NCBI GenBank assembly: GCA_964016985.1
Contig: OZ024830.1
Location: 13,336,295-13,400,294, forward strand
Source of the DNA: Anodontia alba
Lineage: Eukaryota; Mollusca; Bivalvia; Lucinida; Lucinidae
Length of the DNA: 64,000 nucleotides
Direction of reading: 5' to 3'
The position numbers were made by a program, and so were the translations under genes. Positions within the stretch are counted from its first letter, which is position 1; the number at the start of each line of letters is the position of its first letter. Shown here in pieces: positions 55,290 to 64,000 of the stretch. The notes beneath the pieces are model-generated. The model had not been told where the DNA came from and did not search any database. It saw only the letters and a list, made by a program, of their open reading frames with translations.

Positions 55290-55672
55290 TTGTGTGACCT
55301 TGACCTATTTTTAAAGGTCACAAAACTTGATGAATTAAACAAAATAATGACTGTCCACGCCAAAGCACTTTTCCCCCACCCATCCCCATCCGACACCCCC
55401 CTAAAGCCATAAACCCCACTAATGAATTATAATAATGTATATTAGGCAAAAAAAAAACAGAACATATTTTATGAAACCAGAGTTACGGTACATGTCTTTT
55501 GCACGTCGTCTCATTGTGCTTTACATTTGTGTGAAGTTTCGTGAAAATATCTCAGACCTATCAGAGTTGTTGAGCGGACAAGAATGATAGAATCGCTGAC
55601 GGACGGACGGACACTCAAAATTTCGGAGGTTACAACTTAATACCCCCGCCATTTTTTGGGGCGGGCCATTAA
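55290..55672 (+). mobile_element. Non-autonomous mollusc repeat ending in a C/G hairpin
   Basis: CTTTTGCACGTCGTCTCATTG, AAGTTTCGTGAAAATATCTCA, GACGGACGGACGGACA and the end CCCCCGCC...GGGGCGGG resemble a repeat type that is common in bivalve genomes. No coding capacity. The left boundary is not clear. Confidence 0.5.
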
Positions 55673-55769
55673 AATGAAATCGCAAGGTACAAACTAGAGA
55701 TATTGAGGAACCGTTTGAGCATACTCTTGCACGCATTTTCTATGGGTATATTGCAACAGAAATTTAAAA

Positions 55770-55885
55770 TAGGTCCTTTCTACACTGTGCATTGACATCA
55801 ACGCAAAATGAGAAATGTCTACGTTTCGCAATAGCGTCAAAGCAGAATGTAGAAATTTCTAAAGTTCTACATTTTGAATTGTAAC
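55770..55885. repeat. Second cluster of GCAAAATG / GTAGAAATTTCTA blocks
   Basis: AACGCAAAATGAGAAATG, GCAGAATGTAGAAATTTCTA and AAGTTCTACATTTTG echo the region 54400-54920. Confidence 0.45.
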
Positions 55886-56082
55886 ACCACTGCAATTCTA
55901 AAGAACTTTATAAACCACTCACACCAGGAGTAAACAGATCTTCAAAAACAGTGGAGGCTGGTATGAAGACTTACTATTCGCTAATATGTATGCATTATAT
56001 AGTATTCAGTCAGTGGTTCTGAAATCAAACACAGAAGAGCATGATCAAGCAGTTGCATGCAGTACAGTCTTCGCTCAGGGTC

Positions 56083-56125
56083 GGGGCGGGGAGGTGGGGG
56101 GGGGGGGGGGGGGGGGGGCGGGGTG
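56083..56125. repeat. Poly(G) tract
   Basis: A run of about 22 Gs (56097-56118) with further G runs on both sides; it is G-quadruplex prone. Confidence 0.9.
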
Positions 56126-56500
56126 CGGTAACTTCCTATATATGGCATAGTACGGATGTGCGTGCCGAAAAGTTCCCTTTTTCAGCGCTGCCAGGTATAT
56201 TACTGGCCCCCTTTTTTCGACGAAAAGTATATGACTGACCCATTTTTTCTTGAATGGCATATGAAAGGCCCCACTTTTTCTGACATCCCGGTATATGCAC
56301 ATATTTTTCACTCAGAGATTTTTTAGGCTGCTTGTTCTCTTGGTATTCAATGAATTGACTGTATTATTTGTCTAACTACCAGCAATAAATAGGTACAAAA
56401 AAATCAACGGGCAGTATAGAATGGGTCATTATTTCAGATGATATAGTATATGAATGGGTCCGTTTTTTCAAAGGCCAGGTATATGAATGGGATAGGTTTC
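56126..56500. repeat. Degenerate short tandem units with TATATGAATGGG / CCCATTTTTT
   Basis: Units such as GTATATGACTGACCC-ATTTTTT and GTATATGAATGGGTCCG-TTTTTT recur at roughly 36-40-base spacing near 56190, 56228, 56260 and 56445-56485. No gene. Confidence 0.5.
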
Positions 56501-56614
56501 GAAATACTGGCTCGCACACCCGTACCAAAATTACCCCGAAGTTACCCCACCGAGAGTCTTCGTGAAATCTTTTCTACTGATGTAGAACAGCTGTCAGACG
56601 AGTGTACTGATAAG

Positions 56615-56895
56615 CATCACGAAAACATACCTATATAATTTTTATCCCCTTAAACCCCACTCTTATATAGTAAAACTGGGGTTTACAGGGGTATACATTA
56701 TGTTTCTTATTTCTGCTCAAAAACATAGATTGTGGGTACTCGTTAGAACCGCCCTCGGCGAGGCGGTTCTAACGAGTACCCACAATCTGTGTTTTGAGCA
56801 GAAACATGAAAAAAATATCAAAATTTTTATCTGAAAATTTTCAGTTTTTGGTGGTGCAATTTTCAATATATTTGAATAGGTGTGTTTTCGTAATG
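56615..56895. mobile_element. M3: palindromic element, opposite orientation to M1
   Basis: It has CATCACGAAAACATACC and GTGTTTTCGTAATG ends and a nearly perfect central palindrome of about 31-base arms around CCTCGGCGAGG. Confidence 0.87.
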
Positions 56896-57004
56896 GTATC
56901 TGCAGGACTGAAGGCATATTTGTTGTCAGAATATTATTTTCTTTGCTAAAATTCACAGGACATTTGTCAGACAGACTAACATTTTTGCAGGACAAAGTGA
57001 CAAA

Positions 57005-57178
57005 ATGGCAGTCCTGCACTTTTCGCGGACTAGCAGTATTGCGCCTAGCAGTGGGCCAAGGAGATATTCAAGGCCCTTTCAAGATTATAGTGAGGACCCA
57101 AACGACCCTCGGATATCAACTAATTTTGTGCATATATCCTATTCTGAAGTCCCTTTAACGCTTAGCACTTCTGGGTAG
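57005..57178 (+). CDS. Small frame after a possible splice acceptor, unknown
   Basis: TTTTTGCAG at 56982-56990 could be an acceptor. The frame after it includes MAVLHFSRTSSIAPSSGPRR and ends in VPLTLSTSG. The Ser/Pro/Arg-rich composition is protein-like, but I recognise no family and chance is not excluded. It would converge on the ALKBH2-like gene. Confidence 0.18.
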   Translation: MAVLHFSRTSSIAPSSGPRRYSRPFQDYSEDPNDPRISTNFVHISYSEVPLTLSTSG

Positions 57179-57182
57179 AATT

Positions 57183-57328
57183 TTCAGCAGACGACATATT
57201 CAAATATTTTTCTTATTTTTCCCAGAAAATATGTTTTGACATTTTCCCCCCAAAACAGGTTTTGAACCGTCAAATCCTGTTTTGTTTGAAAAATAAGAAA
57301 TCATCATCAATGTGGCGTCTGCTGAATT
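57183..57328. repeat. Foldback element
   Basis: TTCAGCAGACG at 57183-57193 pairs with CGTCTGCTGAA at 57317-57327. Inner pairs are TTTCTTATTTTTC-type against GAAAAATAAGAAA and AACAGG-TTTTGA against TCAAAT-CCTGTT. Confidence 0.65.
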
Positions 57329-57518
57329 AGCCCAGAGAATGGTAATGGTCAAAATGTCAAATAGTTCTTTAAAAAAGTCATAACGATCAATCGTGCCCAT
57401 CAAGCAGTTGGGTATGGCTGTGTATTCGCATTATCGTCGATACTGAGGTGGCTTTCAGCAAGCCTGCCAAGACAACGGTCTGTTCGTATATGCCCTCAAA
57501 CCCTGTAGGCGCTCTACC

Positions 57519-57843
57519 TTAAGGCGCGGTACATGTTTCTTTTGAACGCACCACCATCTTACGGAATGTCATATTTATTCTTACGTTAACAAGTTTCTTT
57601 CTAGGCGGCAAGGAGTGGTACCAATAAATATTAGTAGGATGTCCCATCACTAACAGGCTTCCATGTTCAAGTTCAATTTTCACTGTGTCTATTTTTCTTT
57701 TGGCATGCTTTCCCCTAGAATCGGCGTGCTTGAAAATGAAGTCTCTTGGTTGTCCAAGAGAGAGGGAAGCGATGGGATACCCGGTTTGAAGATCTTTCTC
57801 GTCGTCTCTGTGTTCACCCATATGGTCAAAGCCATCTTTATAT
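57519..57843 (-). CDS. ALKBH2: ALKBH2-like DNA repair dioxygenase, last coding exon
   Basis: Read on the minus strand, an acceptor TTTTATAG precedes the exon. It reads YKDGFDHMGEHRDDEKDLQT, GYPIASLSLGQPRDFIFKHAD, then MGHPTNIYWYHSLPPRKK, VRINMTFRK and a TAA stop. It matches the C-terminal half of ALKBH2, the Fe(II)/2-oxoglutarate enzyme that removes alkyl groups from double-stranded DNA in the nucleus. The iron ligands (His and Asp of HRD, His of WYHS) and both Arg residues for 2-oxoglutarate (in VRINMTFR) are kept. The exon starts in phase 2 of a codon. The N-terminal exons would lie at higher coordinates; I could not find them in the window. Confidence 0.88.
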
Positions 57844-59054
57844 CTATAAAATAAAGGAAAATGGAACAGATTTTAGTACAGTCTACTTTGTCAAAGTTGT
57901 TTTCTTTCTCTACAAGAAAAGAATTTGCTCCCAAAGGGAGTAACTGTTTTCTTTTTAGAGTAGACTCTTTTTGCAGTAGCACCTTGGTACCCGGGAAAGC
58001 GAAGAGGGAGACAGGAAGTTTAAAAATAGCGGAATATCTACCCGGTGTTTACATGTACCTTAAATATGCCGCTGCGTGAGAAAAAATTCCTTATGACATG
58101 TCTCGTAACCTACCATGTAAATTGTTAATGACTACGATCGAATAGATGTACTACTAAAGTCCCTTCAATGAATTTAACTTCGGTTCGCATTGTGTTTTAA
58201 TAATCAAACAATTCCTTTAATGATAAAGAACTTTGATTTAATACCATAAACACCAGCGCGTCTAGATTGCTCTAAAATATTAGACGGAGACTAGACACGA
58301 AACGCATATGACAAACGTATAAGGCGATCGCGCTGTCTGAGAAACCCTTCAAGCACTGGGAATTTATTTGCTTGTTTCTGTGATTCAAATGTCAAGTCCC
58401 TTTTGTGGTAGACATTGCAGCTTATCGGATAGACAACAATTTCTGTGTTGCATGTGGCATCCTGTTTATGCAGTATTCAACTGCCTGTTATTAAGGTGGT
58501 TTCAGACATACATTTGCAGATCTTGTAACTATACTTTTTCCGCATGGTCACGGGGGAATATATCGGCAGACTGTTAGGCCTAATTGGCCGAAACCAGCTA
58601 GTCTGGTCCAGACAACTGACACTTCAGCTGTTAACAACTGTTTAGGTGTGTTCACTGCTCTTATGGGTCATTCTTGTTAGAAACCATTTGTTTTTGGTAG
58701 GCAACTCAGATTTAAGTTTTGCTCTGAATAGAATGTCCCGCAATTTCTTCGGTCGTCTATAAGCTGTTAAGAGTTGTTTTTTTTTTTTTTGTTTGTTTTT
58801 TTTTTATCTAGAAATACTTTCTTCAAATGTTTTGATGAGGATATTGTGTTCCAGTGAGGCTCAATGATACATCATTAAGAGACACTAGAACAAAAGTACG
58901 TTGGTTCAACCGGAAAAGCAAAAAGGCTAATTTCCAAAGTTCTGACTGGAAAATAAAAGAAAAGTTACACGCCACATCTACCCGTTCACTTCAATTTAGG
59001 AGTTGTTTTTTTTCTGTTCGTTGTGTTGTTGTTGTTTTTTATTGTTTGTGTTGA
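57844..59054. other. Probable intron of the ALKBH2-like gene; no gene seen
   Basis: No exon-like block is recognised. T run at 58767-58804 with one G break. Confidence 0.45.
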
Positions 59055-59335
59055 GGTTTTAGGGCCCAGCAACCCAATGGGGTCATGTCGAGCGCGGTCA
59101 GTTTATCTAAACACGCTATTACTAGGCGGTCCTCTTCGCGGTTAACCAGTACTGTGCACATTCTTTCACCAGAAACTGACAACTGCCCTTCTTGAATTAG
59201 CGGAAGGGAGAAAATGACCGTAGAAAACATTTCATGGTCAATCTCTGCGAAAGAATGTTGCCAACCCGGTGTGGGTCGAACCCGAAATTTGATCACCAGT
59301 CGGACGTTCATCCAATCAAGTCACAGAGGTCGTCT
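59055..59335 (-). mobile_element. tRNA-derived SINE, minus strand
   Basis: On the minus strand, a B box CGGGTTCGACCCACA is followed by GTCAGTTTCTGGTGAAAGAA, GTGCACAGTACTGGTTAACC and AGATAAACTGACCGCG. This resembles a bivalve SINE body. The A box side is diverged. Confidence 0.6.
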
Positions 59336-59431
59336 GTAGTTGTATTTAGTGGATCTTGTCTAGCATTATGATCATCTTGTTGAGCAATAATATGAATCAG
59401 TAAGAAATGAAAATACTCCCTCTCACGTGCA

Positions 59432-59711
59432 CATCACGAAAACATTGCTATATAAGTTTGACCCCCTTAAACCCCACTTTTATATAGTAAAACTGGGGTT
59501 TACAGGGGTATACATTATTTTTCTTATATTGCTAAAAAACATAGATTGTGGGTACTCGTTAGAACCGCCCTCACCGAGGCGGTTCTAACGAGTACCCACA
59601 ATCTATGTTTTGAGCAGAAATATGAAAAATATCAGAATTTTTTATCGGAAAATTTTCATGTTTTTGGTTGTAAAATTCTCAATATATTTGAATAGGCGTG
59701 TTTTCGTAATG
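59432..59711. mobile_element. M4: palindromic element
   Basis: CATCACGAAAACATTGC start and GCGTGTTTTCGTAATG end; the central palindrome is intact except for short gaps in the left arm. Confidence 0.87.
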
Positions 59712-60670
59712 AATAGCAAAGTAAACAAGTGAACTCATCCGGGCCTAGTTTTTCAAAGCATTGTTAGCTTAACGAGCTCGTTAGTTGTCCAAATGTTAAC
59801 TGTTCTAGTATGTACTATATCTAACTCACAGTTACTTTTTGTTGAAAAATGTGAATAGATTTTGCAAATGCAAAAGCTACGCGCACTTTCAGCAAAAATA
59901 TTAGCATATATGCCATATTTAATGACCAAAGTTTTAACGATATGTTAACTAACACCATCGTTAGTTTTGAACAACTGGGTCCAGAGCTGTCAACTCTTTC
60001 CCAAAAAGCCAAAAAGGTGGCAACTAGGTTACCCTAACTTAACTGAATATATCTTAAACTTACATAATTACTCATCCATAGAGCATTACGGACAACAAAT
60101 AAATCACAGATAAACACAAGAATAAAGCAAGGATGAGGACACAACAGAAACAATGTATTGAGAGACTTGGAGATCCCTGAGTTGTCAAACGACACCACTG
60201 GAATACTGGAGCAGCAGAAAACCACCAGTTGTACCCCAGTACGCCGAGAAACAGACATATAAAATTCCGGCACAGTCCATCTCATAAATAAGTTTTAAGT
60301 CGGGCCATCATAGAGTCTGAATCCCGACCCACGGACGTGCAATTAAAGAGGTAAGCAAAGTGGTCAACCGTGATTGGATTAACTGCTAAGCAAGCAGACT
60401 TTTATAGCATCAATGTTATACCCCTTTCTTTTATGATATTGTTACTAAAATGATCAAAGAATTCAGTTCATCATAAAATCAAAGTTCCGATAGGCCTTGC
60501 AGCAAGAGTGGTTTTAGTTCGGTATCATATATAAAGACCGGGCCAATTTGTAGTGTCGGCGATATAACGGAAAAGCTTTCCTAGGTTTATGATACGGATA
60601 CTTCTGTTTGACAAGTTTGGCAGTCAAACTTTTGTTACGAGCACTGAAGTCAACCAAATGATTACTCAAC
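59712..60670. other. No gene seen
   Basis: No protein or RNA is recognised. A hairpin-like pair AACGAGCTCGTTAG / TAACACCATCGTTAG near 59770-59960 may be a degraded foldback. Confidence 0.45.
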
Positions 60671-60962
60671 CAACATTCTTTATAAATCTATAGAGGGCCG
60701 TTATCGGCCCGTCAGCTACCCTTATGTGCCAATAATGGTCCGCTATTGATTTATGTATAATGCTTACTGGGTAGACACTCTTGCAACCCGAATAAGATGA
60801 GTAATGAAAACACTATAAACAGTAAATACCTGTTTACACATTAAAAGTATATAATGCTCCGAGGATAATCCCAGTAAGCATTTTAGACAAATCTATAGCG
60901 GACCGTTATCGGCTGACGGGCCGATAACGGCCTGCTATATATTCATAAAGAATGTTAGCTGG
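60671..60962. mobile_element. ~290-bp MITE with ~95-bp inverted ends
   Basis: CAACATTCTTTATAAATCTA, GGCCGTTATCGGCCCGTCAG and ATAATGCTTACTGGG at the left are matched in reverse at the right. GGCCGTTATCGGCC is itself palindromic. Confidence 0.82.
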
Positions 60963-61575
60963 GATTTGACAGTGACGCCATGAAGTCTACCATTGTACTT
61001 AGGTAAAACAGGTTTTGAATGCATTATTACATGTATGGATAAAGCAATAGCGCAGTAGATAGAGTAAGGCGTTTTGAATGAACCAATTTACATTACATTT
61101 TGAGCCAGTTGCTCTCATCATCAAACGGTTTTGAGCCAAATCTCTGGGGTGACAGAAATTTTAGAAATTTCCGTTCCGTTTCAAAAGTTGTGACAAAAGA
61201 TATTCAAGCCCTCCGGATTTCCACAACAAATTCTAATCGAGAACACAATTATACCATATCTACACAAGACAAGACTGCCGGATTTGTTTCATAAGTCGAT
61301 AATAAAGAAAAGGTAAGTGATAAAATTCTTCGACACATACCTTTGCTTACCGTTTTTCTATCGAGGGTGCTTACTCGAGAGTTCCCGGATGTGACGAGCC
61401 AACAAACTTCCATTCACGCAATTTGGAGCTAGTTCTCTAGATTACCATCCGTGAGTTAGCGGCCGATTTTCGAAATATACTTACACAATCATTTAAATTT
61501 TCCGTGGAAAATATAATCTGAAATTTGGCGCTAAAAGTCCACAATAAATTCAGTCGCAACGTGAGTAAACCGACC
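60963..61575. other. No clear gene
   Basis: A 64-residue frame at 61100-61294 (MSQLLSSSNGFEPNLWGDRN) is followed by AAAAGGTAAGTG, a good donor, at 61308-61319. The frame has stopped before it, so an exon is not supported. Confidence 0.4.
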
Positions 61576-61576
61576 T

Positions 61577-61720
61577 TCTAGCATCCACACAGTCTGATCA
61601 GAGTCTTAGCCGTCCGCATGAAAAAGCTTTTAATCATTGGCTATCCAAAATGCGCCCAGTGAAAATTCTGATTAGACTATTCAAAAGCACAGACTTCTCT
61701 GAATCTTCGCTGAGCGCAAG
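61577..61720. mobile_element. G2: short repeat, cut by M5
   Basis: CAGTCTGATCAGAGTCTTAG, GCCGTCCGCATGAAAAAGC and GGCTATCCAAAATGCGCCCA match G3. It ends at the first base of M5. Confidence 0.7.
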
Positions 61721-61976
61721 CATCACGAAGCATGCTTATATACAAATGTAAGTTTATACAGTAAAACTGGGGTTTACAGGGGTATATTCAATATTTTTGC
61801 TTTTGCTCTAAAACATAGATTTTGGGTACTCGTTATAACCGCCTTGCCGATTCGGTTCTAACAAGCACTCACAATCTATATTTTGAGCAGAAATATGAAA
61901 AAAAAAAACAACAGAACTTTTATCTGAGTTTCAGGTGAAATTGTCTATACGTATGAATAGGCGTGTTTTCGTAATG
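61721..61976. mobile_element. M5: diverged palindromic element
   Basis: CATCACGAAGCATGC start, GCGTGTTTTCGTAATG end. The palindrome has several mismatches (CCTTGCCGATTCGG in the centre), so it is probably an older copy. Confidence 0.82.
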
Positions 61977-61989
61977 ATGTCCGAACGTA

Positions 61990-62190
61990 CGTTGTTTGAC
62001 GTGCGTCCAACGAAGACTCTAATTAGCCTGCGCATCCGCGCAGTCTGATCAGAGTCTTCACTGTCAATATGAAAAACCTTTGCATTCTTAGCTATCTAAA
62101 CTGTGTCCAGTGAATTTCGGATCTGACTGCGCTAATTCACAGGCTGATCTGAATCTGCGCTGGGTGCGCATGCCTAAAGGTACGTTTTCT
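61990..62190. mobile_element. G3: fullest copy of the G repeat
   Basis: GTGCGTCCAACGAAGACTC, CGCAGTCTGATCAGAGTCTT, GTCCAGTGAATTTCGGATCT and CTGGGTGCGCATGCC, then GGTACGTTTTCTGCCG. Near-palindromic; common-looking bivalve MITE. Confidence 0.7.
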
Positions 62191-62209
62191 GCCGTTGCGG
62201 TTCAATCAA

Positions 62210-62640
62210 ATCTACCTGTTAATGAGCACAAAGTAAAATGTGTACCCAGTGGCACATGTTATCCGTTCTCTGCATTATGAAATATATTGAAAATTTTACA
62301 ACCTAAAAAGGAAAATTTTCAGATAAAAAAATTCTAATATAATTTTTTTTTTTCTGTTCAAAACATAAATTGTTGGTACTCGTAGGAAACGCCTCGGCAA
62401 AGCGGTTCTTACGAGTACCTCGGACCTAATAGTATATTGGGTCCAAGCGAGTACCCACAATCCATGTTTTTGAGCAGAAATAAGAAACATAATGTGTACC
62501 TCTGTAAGCCCCAATTCAACTATATAAAAGTGGGTTTTAAGAGGGTCAAAATTATACAGACGTGTAATCGTGATGAGATCTACCTGTTAATGAGCACAAA
62601 GTTGAAAGTGTACCCAGTGGCACGTGTAATCCGTTCTCTG
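62210..62640. mobile_element. M6 (62273-62577) between 63-bp direct repeats
   Basis: 62210-62272 and 62578-62640 are direct repeats with about five differences (ATCTACCTGTTAATGAGCAC...). M6 fills exactly the space between them. Its central palindrome contains a further 28-base piece with GGACC/GGTCC (62420-62450). Confidence 0.85.
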
Positions 62641-62652
62641 ATTCTTTCCAGA

Positions 62653-62695
62653 AATGGCAGCCACGGCCGGGCAGGCACTGTATTGTTTGAGAAGG
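62653..62695 (+). CDS. Possible first coding exon, unknown gene
   Basis: TTCTTTCCAG looks like an acceptor, then AAATGGCAG (good start context) gives MAATAGQALYCLRR, then GTATAAG could be a donor. Too short to identify; low confidence. Confidence 0.2.
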
Positions 62696-62929
62696 TATAA
62701 GATAAGCCTGAGTCGCCATGGGCAACCTGAAATTAAAGCATTAACAGTCATCGATATTTTCTGGTGGTTAGTTTCTTTGTGGTCTTGTTTAACGATATGT
62801 AAATCCTTGCGAGTCGTTTTATGTCATCTCCCAATGAGGTGGCGAAAAGGACAGAAGAGCTAGTAGATGACAGCAAAGCAAAAACAAAACAAAATTGAAA
62901 ATGCAAAAACAGAAGGAATATAAACATTC

Positions 62930-63180
62930 TCCAGTACAGTAGGTCCTTAACATTGACAAGCAAAACAATCCAGAAACGCAAATGATGTCCAAACTATTAA
63001 CGGCGAGAACTGCTTTGTATTTCAATTCATTCCTACCGTCTGTTATACGAGAATGGAACCTGCCGTGTATTAGGAGAACTAAATAGGCTTATGCTTCCGT
63101 TCTAATCCTATCGTTTGTTTATATTCATCTATGTATGTATAATCATTGTATTTTGGAAATAAAATATGTTTAAACCAAAC
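62930..63180 (+). pseudogene. LINE 3' end fragment
   Basis: QSRNANDVQT (one frame) and LYFNSFLPSVIREWNLP (another) are the usual last lines of CR1-type RTs before the stop. AATAAAATATG at 63159 could be the poly(A) signal. 5' truncated. Confidence 0.5.
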
Positions 63181-63379
63181 TTGATATAGTTTGTTCGTAA
63201 ATTCGGTCCGTATCGGCTCGTAACTTGTCGAAAATTCGGCAATTTTCAACTATAACATAGTCAAATTGATACAGATTGCTCCTCGGAACAGTCTGTATGG
63301 TACCGAGACAACACCGCTCCAGCCAACTCGTCTCCTATCGTAAATTCGATCTGTTTCGGCTCGCAATCTGGTGCAGTTT

Positions 63380-63455
63380 TCTTGATGGGGGGCAGTTTTC
63401 GGGGTGGGGCGCAATTTTCTGGAGGGGATGCAGTTTTACGGGGGATGGGGGAGTT
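63380..63455. repeat. Short G-rich tandem units
   Basis: GGGGGGCAGTTTTC, GGGGCGCAATTTTC and GGGATGCAGTTTTAC recur about every 20 bases. Confidence 0.65.
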
Positions 63456-63479
63456 ATCCTTGAACCGAAATATACATAA

Positions 63480-64000
63480 ATCTGTACAGCCTTGCTTTCA
63501 TGGATCACCCATGCACGTTTAGTGTCACAAAGTCAACCCTGTCCACTTTATACAGGCTTTCAAGTGCCCTCCATCGAAATAGAAGGGATACAGTACGGCT
63601 CAAAATTTTGAAAAAGTAGGGCAAAAGTAGAATTTTCAATCGTGAAAAGTAGGGATAGTAGGGACGTTCTGGGTGTTTATAGACTAAGAAAAAGATATAA
63701 TAAGCAAAGTTAACGAAGTTTTCTCTGAACAATAACACTACATTACTATAGGCAGGAAATACCAAAATAAATGTTCCAAATTTAATAGGAGTTACAACTA
63801 AATAGAAACTAGAAAGATTTGATAAACTTTTGCATCGTGGCTGCTCAGATTAAGTTGATTTGATTTTTACAACAAACTCCAAACGAGCGAGGAAAAAATG
63901 CATTTTTTTTGGTCTGTTAAACTATTTTTGGACTGTAAATTAGGGATAGAAGGACATTTTCAGAAAAAAAAGTAGTGAAAAAGTAGAAGCACAAAAATAG
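63480..64000. other. No gene seen
   Basis: AT-rich end of the window; AAAAAGTAG repeats near 63610-63660 and 63970-63995. Confidence 0.45.

Noticed and set aside
60820..60860. Upstream ALKBH2 exon end (CTGTTTACAC on the plus strand as part of a VNR-donor block)
   Set aside because: The frame gives stops or the wrong residues, and the site lies within the 60671-60962 MITE.
61100..61294. Exon with donor AAAAGGTAAGTG
   Set aside because: The open frame stops before the donor, and no protein family is recognised.

Overview
The window is animal nuclear DNA, most likely from a bivalve mollusc. Supporting signs are two tRNA-headed SINEs whose bodies and tails resemble bivalve SINEs, metazoan histone genes ending in 3' stem-loops, and a spliced ALKBH2-type exon. 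Long AT-rich LINEs, many small palindromic elements, microsatellites and homopolymer runs complete the picture. Species cannot be fixed from the sequence.

Layout. Bases 1-24.8 kb are a nest of transposons. An old I-group LINE (A) is split at 3573 by a full-length LINE of another family (B1). B1 is itself split at 8960 by a second full-length copy (B2). Both joints carry 13-bp target-site duplications (TSDs). A is split again, at 17.43-22.16 kb, by a foldback-like DNA transposon. That transposon has inverted arrays of ~154-bp repeats and a broken XPG/FEN1-like nuclease gene, and looks Academ-like. An RTE-like LINE piece interrupts the nuclease gene, and a ~213-bp retroposon with a 14-bp TSD interrupts the RTE piece. 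Bases 24.8-30.7 kb hold an unannotated stretch, a tRNA-SINE, an unclassified retroelement D (5' UTR, conserved 40-base module, ORF1), a 25-bp minisatellite with a palindromic core, a broken histone H4 and an inverted second H4 3' end. Bases 30.7-46.0 kb are a head-to-tail run of three Tx1/L1-like LINEs (C1, C3, C2) with D fragments fused between them. Bases 46.0-48.6 kb carry an intact but divergent histone H2A gene with promoter and stem-loop, and a truncated histone H1. Bases 48.6-64 kb are gene-poor: six copies of a ~280-bp palindromic element (M), three copies of another short element (G), two SINEs, two mariners that share one TA, LINE 3' ends, and the last exon of an ALKBH2-like DNA-repair dioxygenase on the minus strand (57519-57843).

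How the parts work together. Host genes with a recognisable role are few: H2A, remnants of H4 and H1, and the ALKBH2 exon. Nearly everything else is mobile DNA. Almost every LINE reading frame has frameshifts or stops, so most copies look dead, but B1/B2 and C2/C3 are close enough in sequence to imply recent activity or duplication. The points most worth a second look are the DNA transposon with an XPG-like nuclease, the conserved D module that occurs in three contexts, RNA hairpins kept by paired base changes in the A and D untranslated regions, and repeated inverted duplications inside decaying genes.
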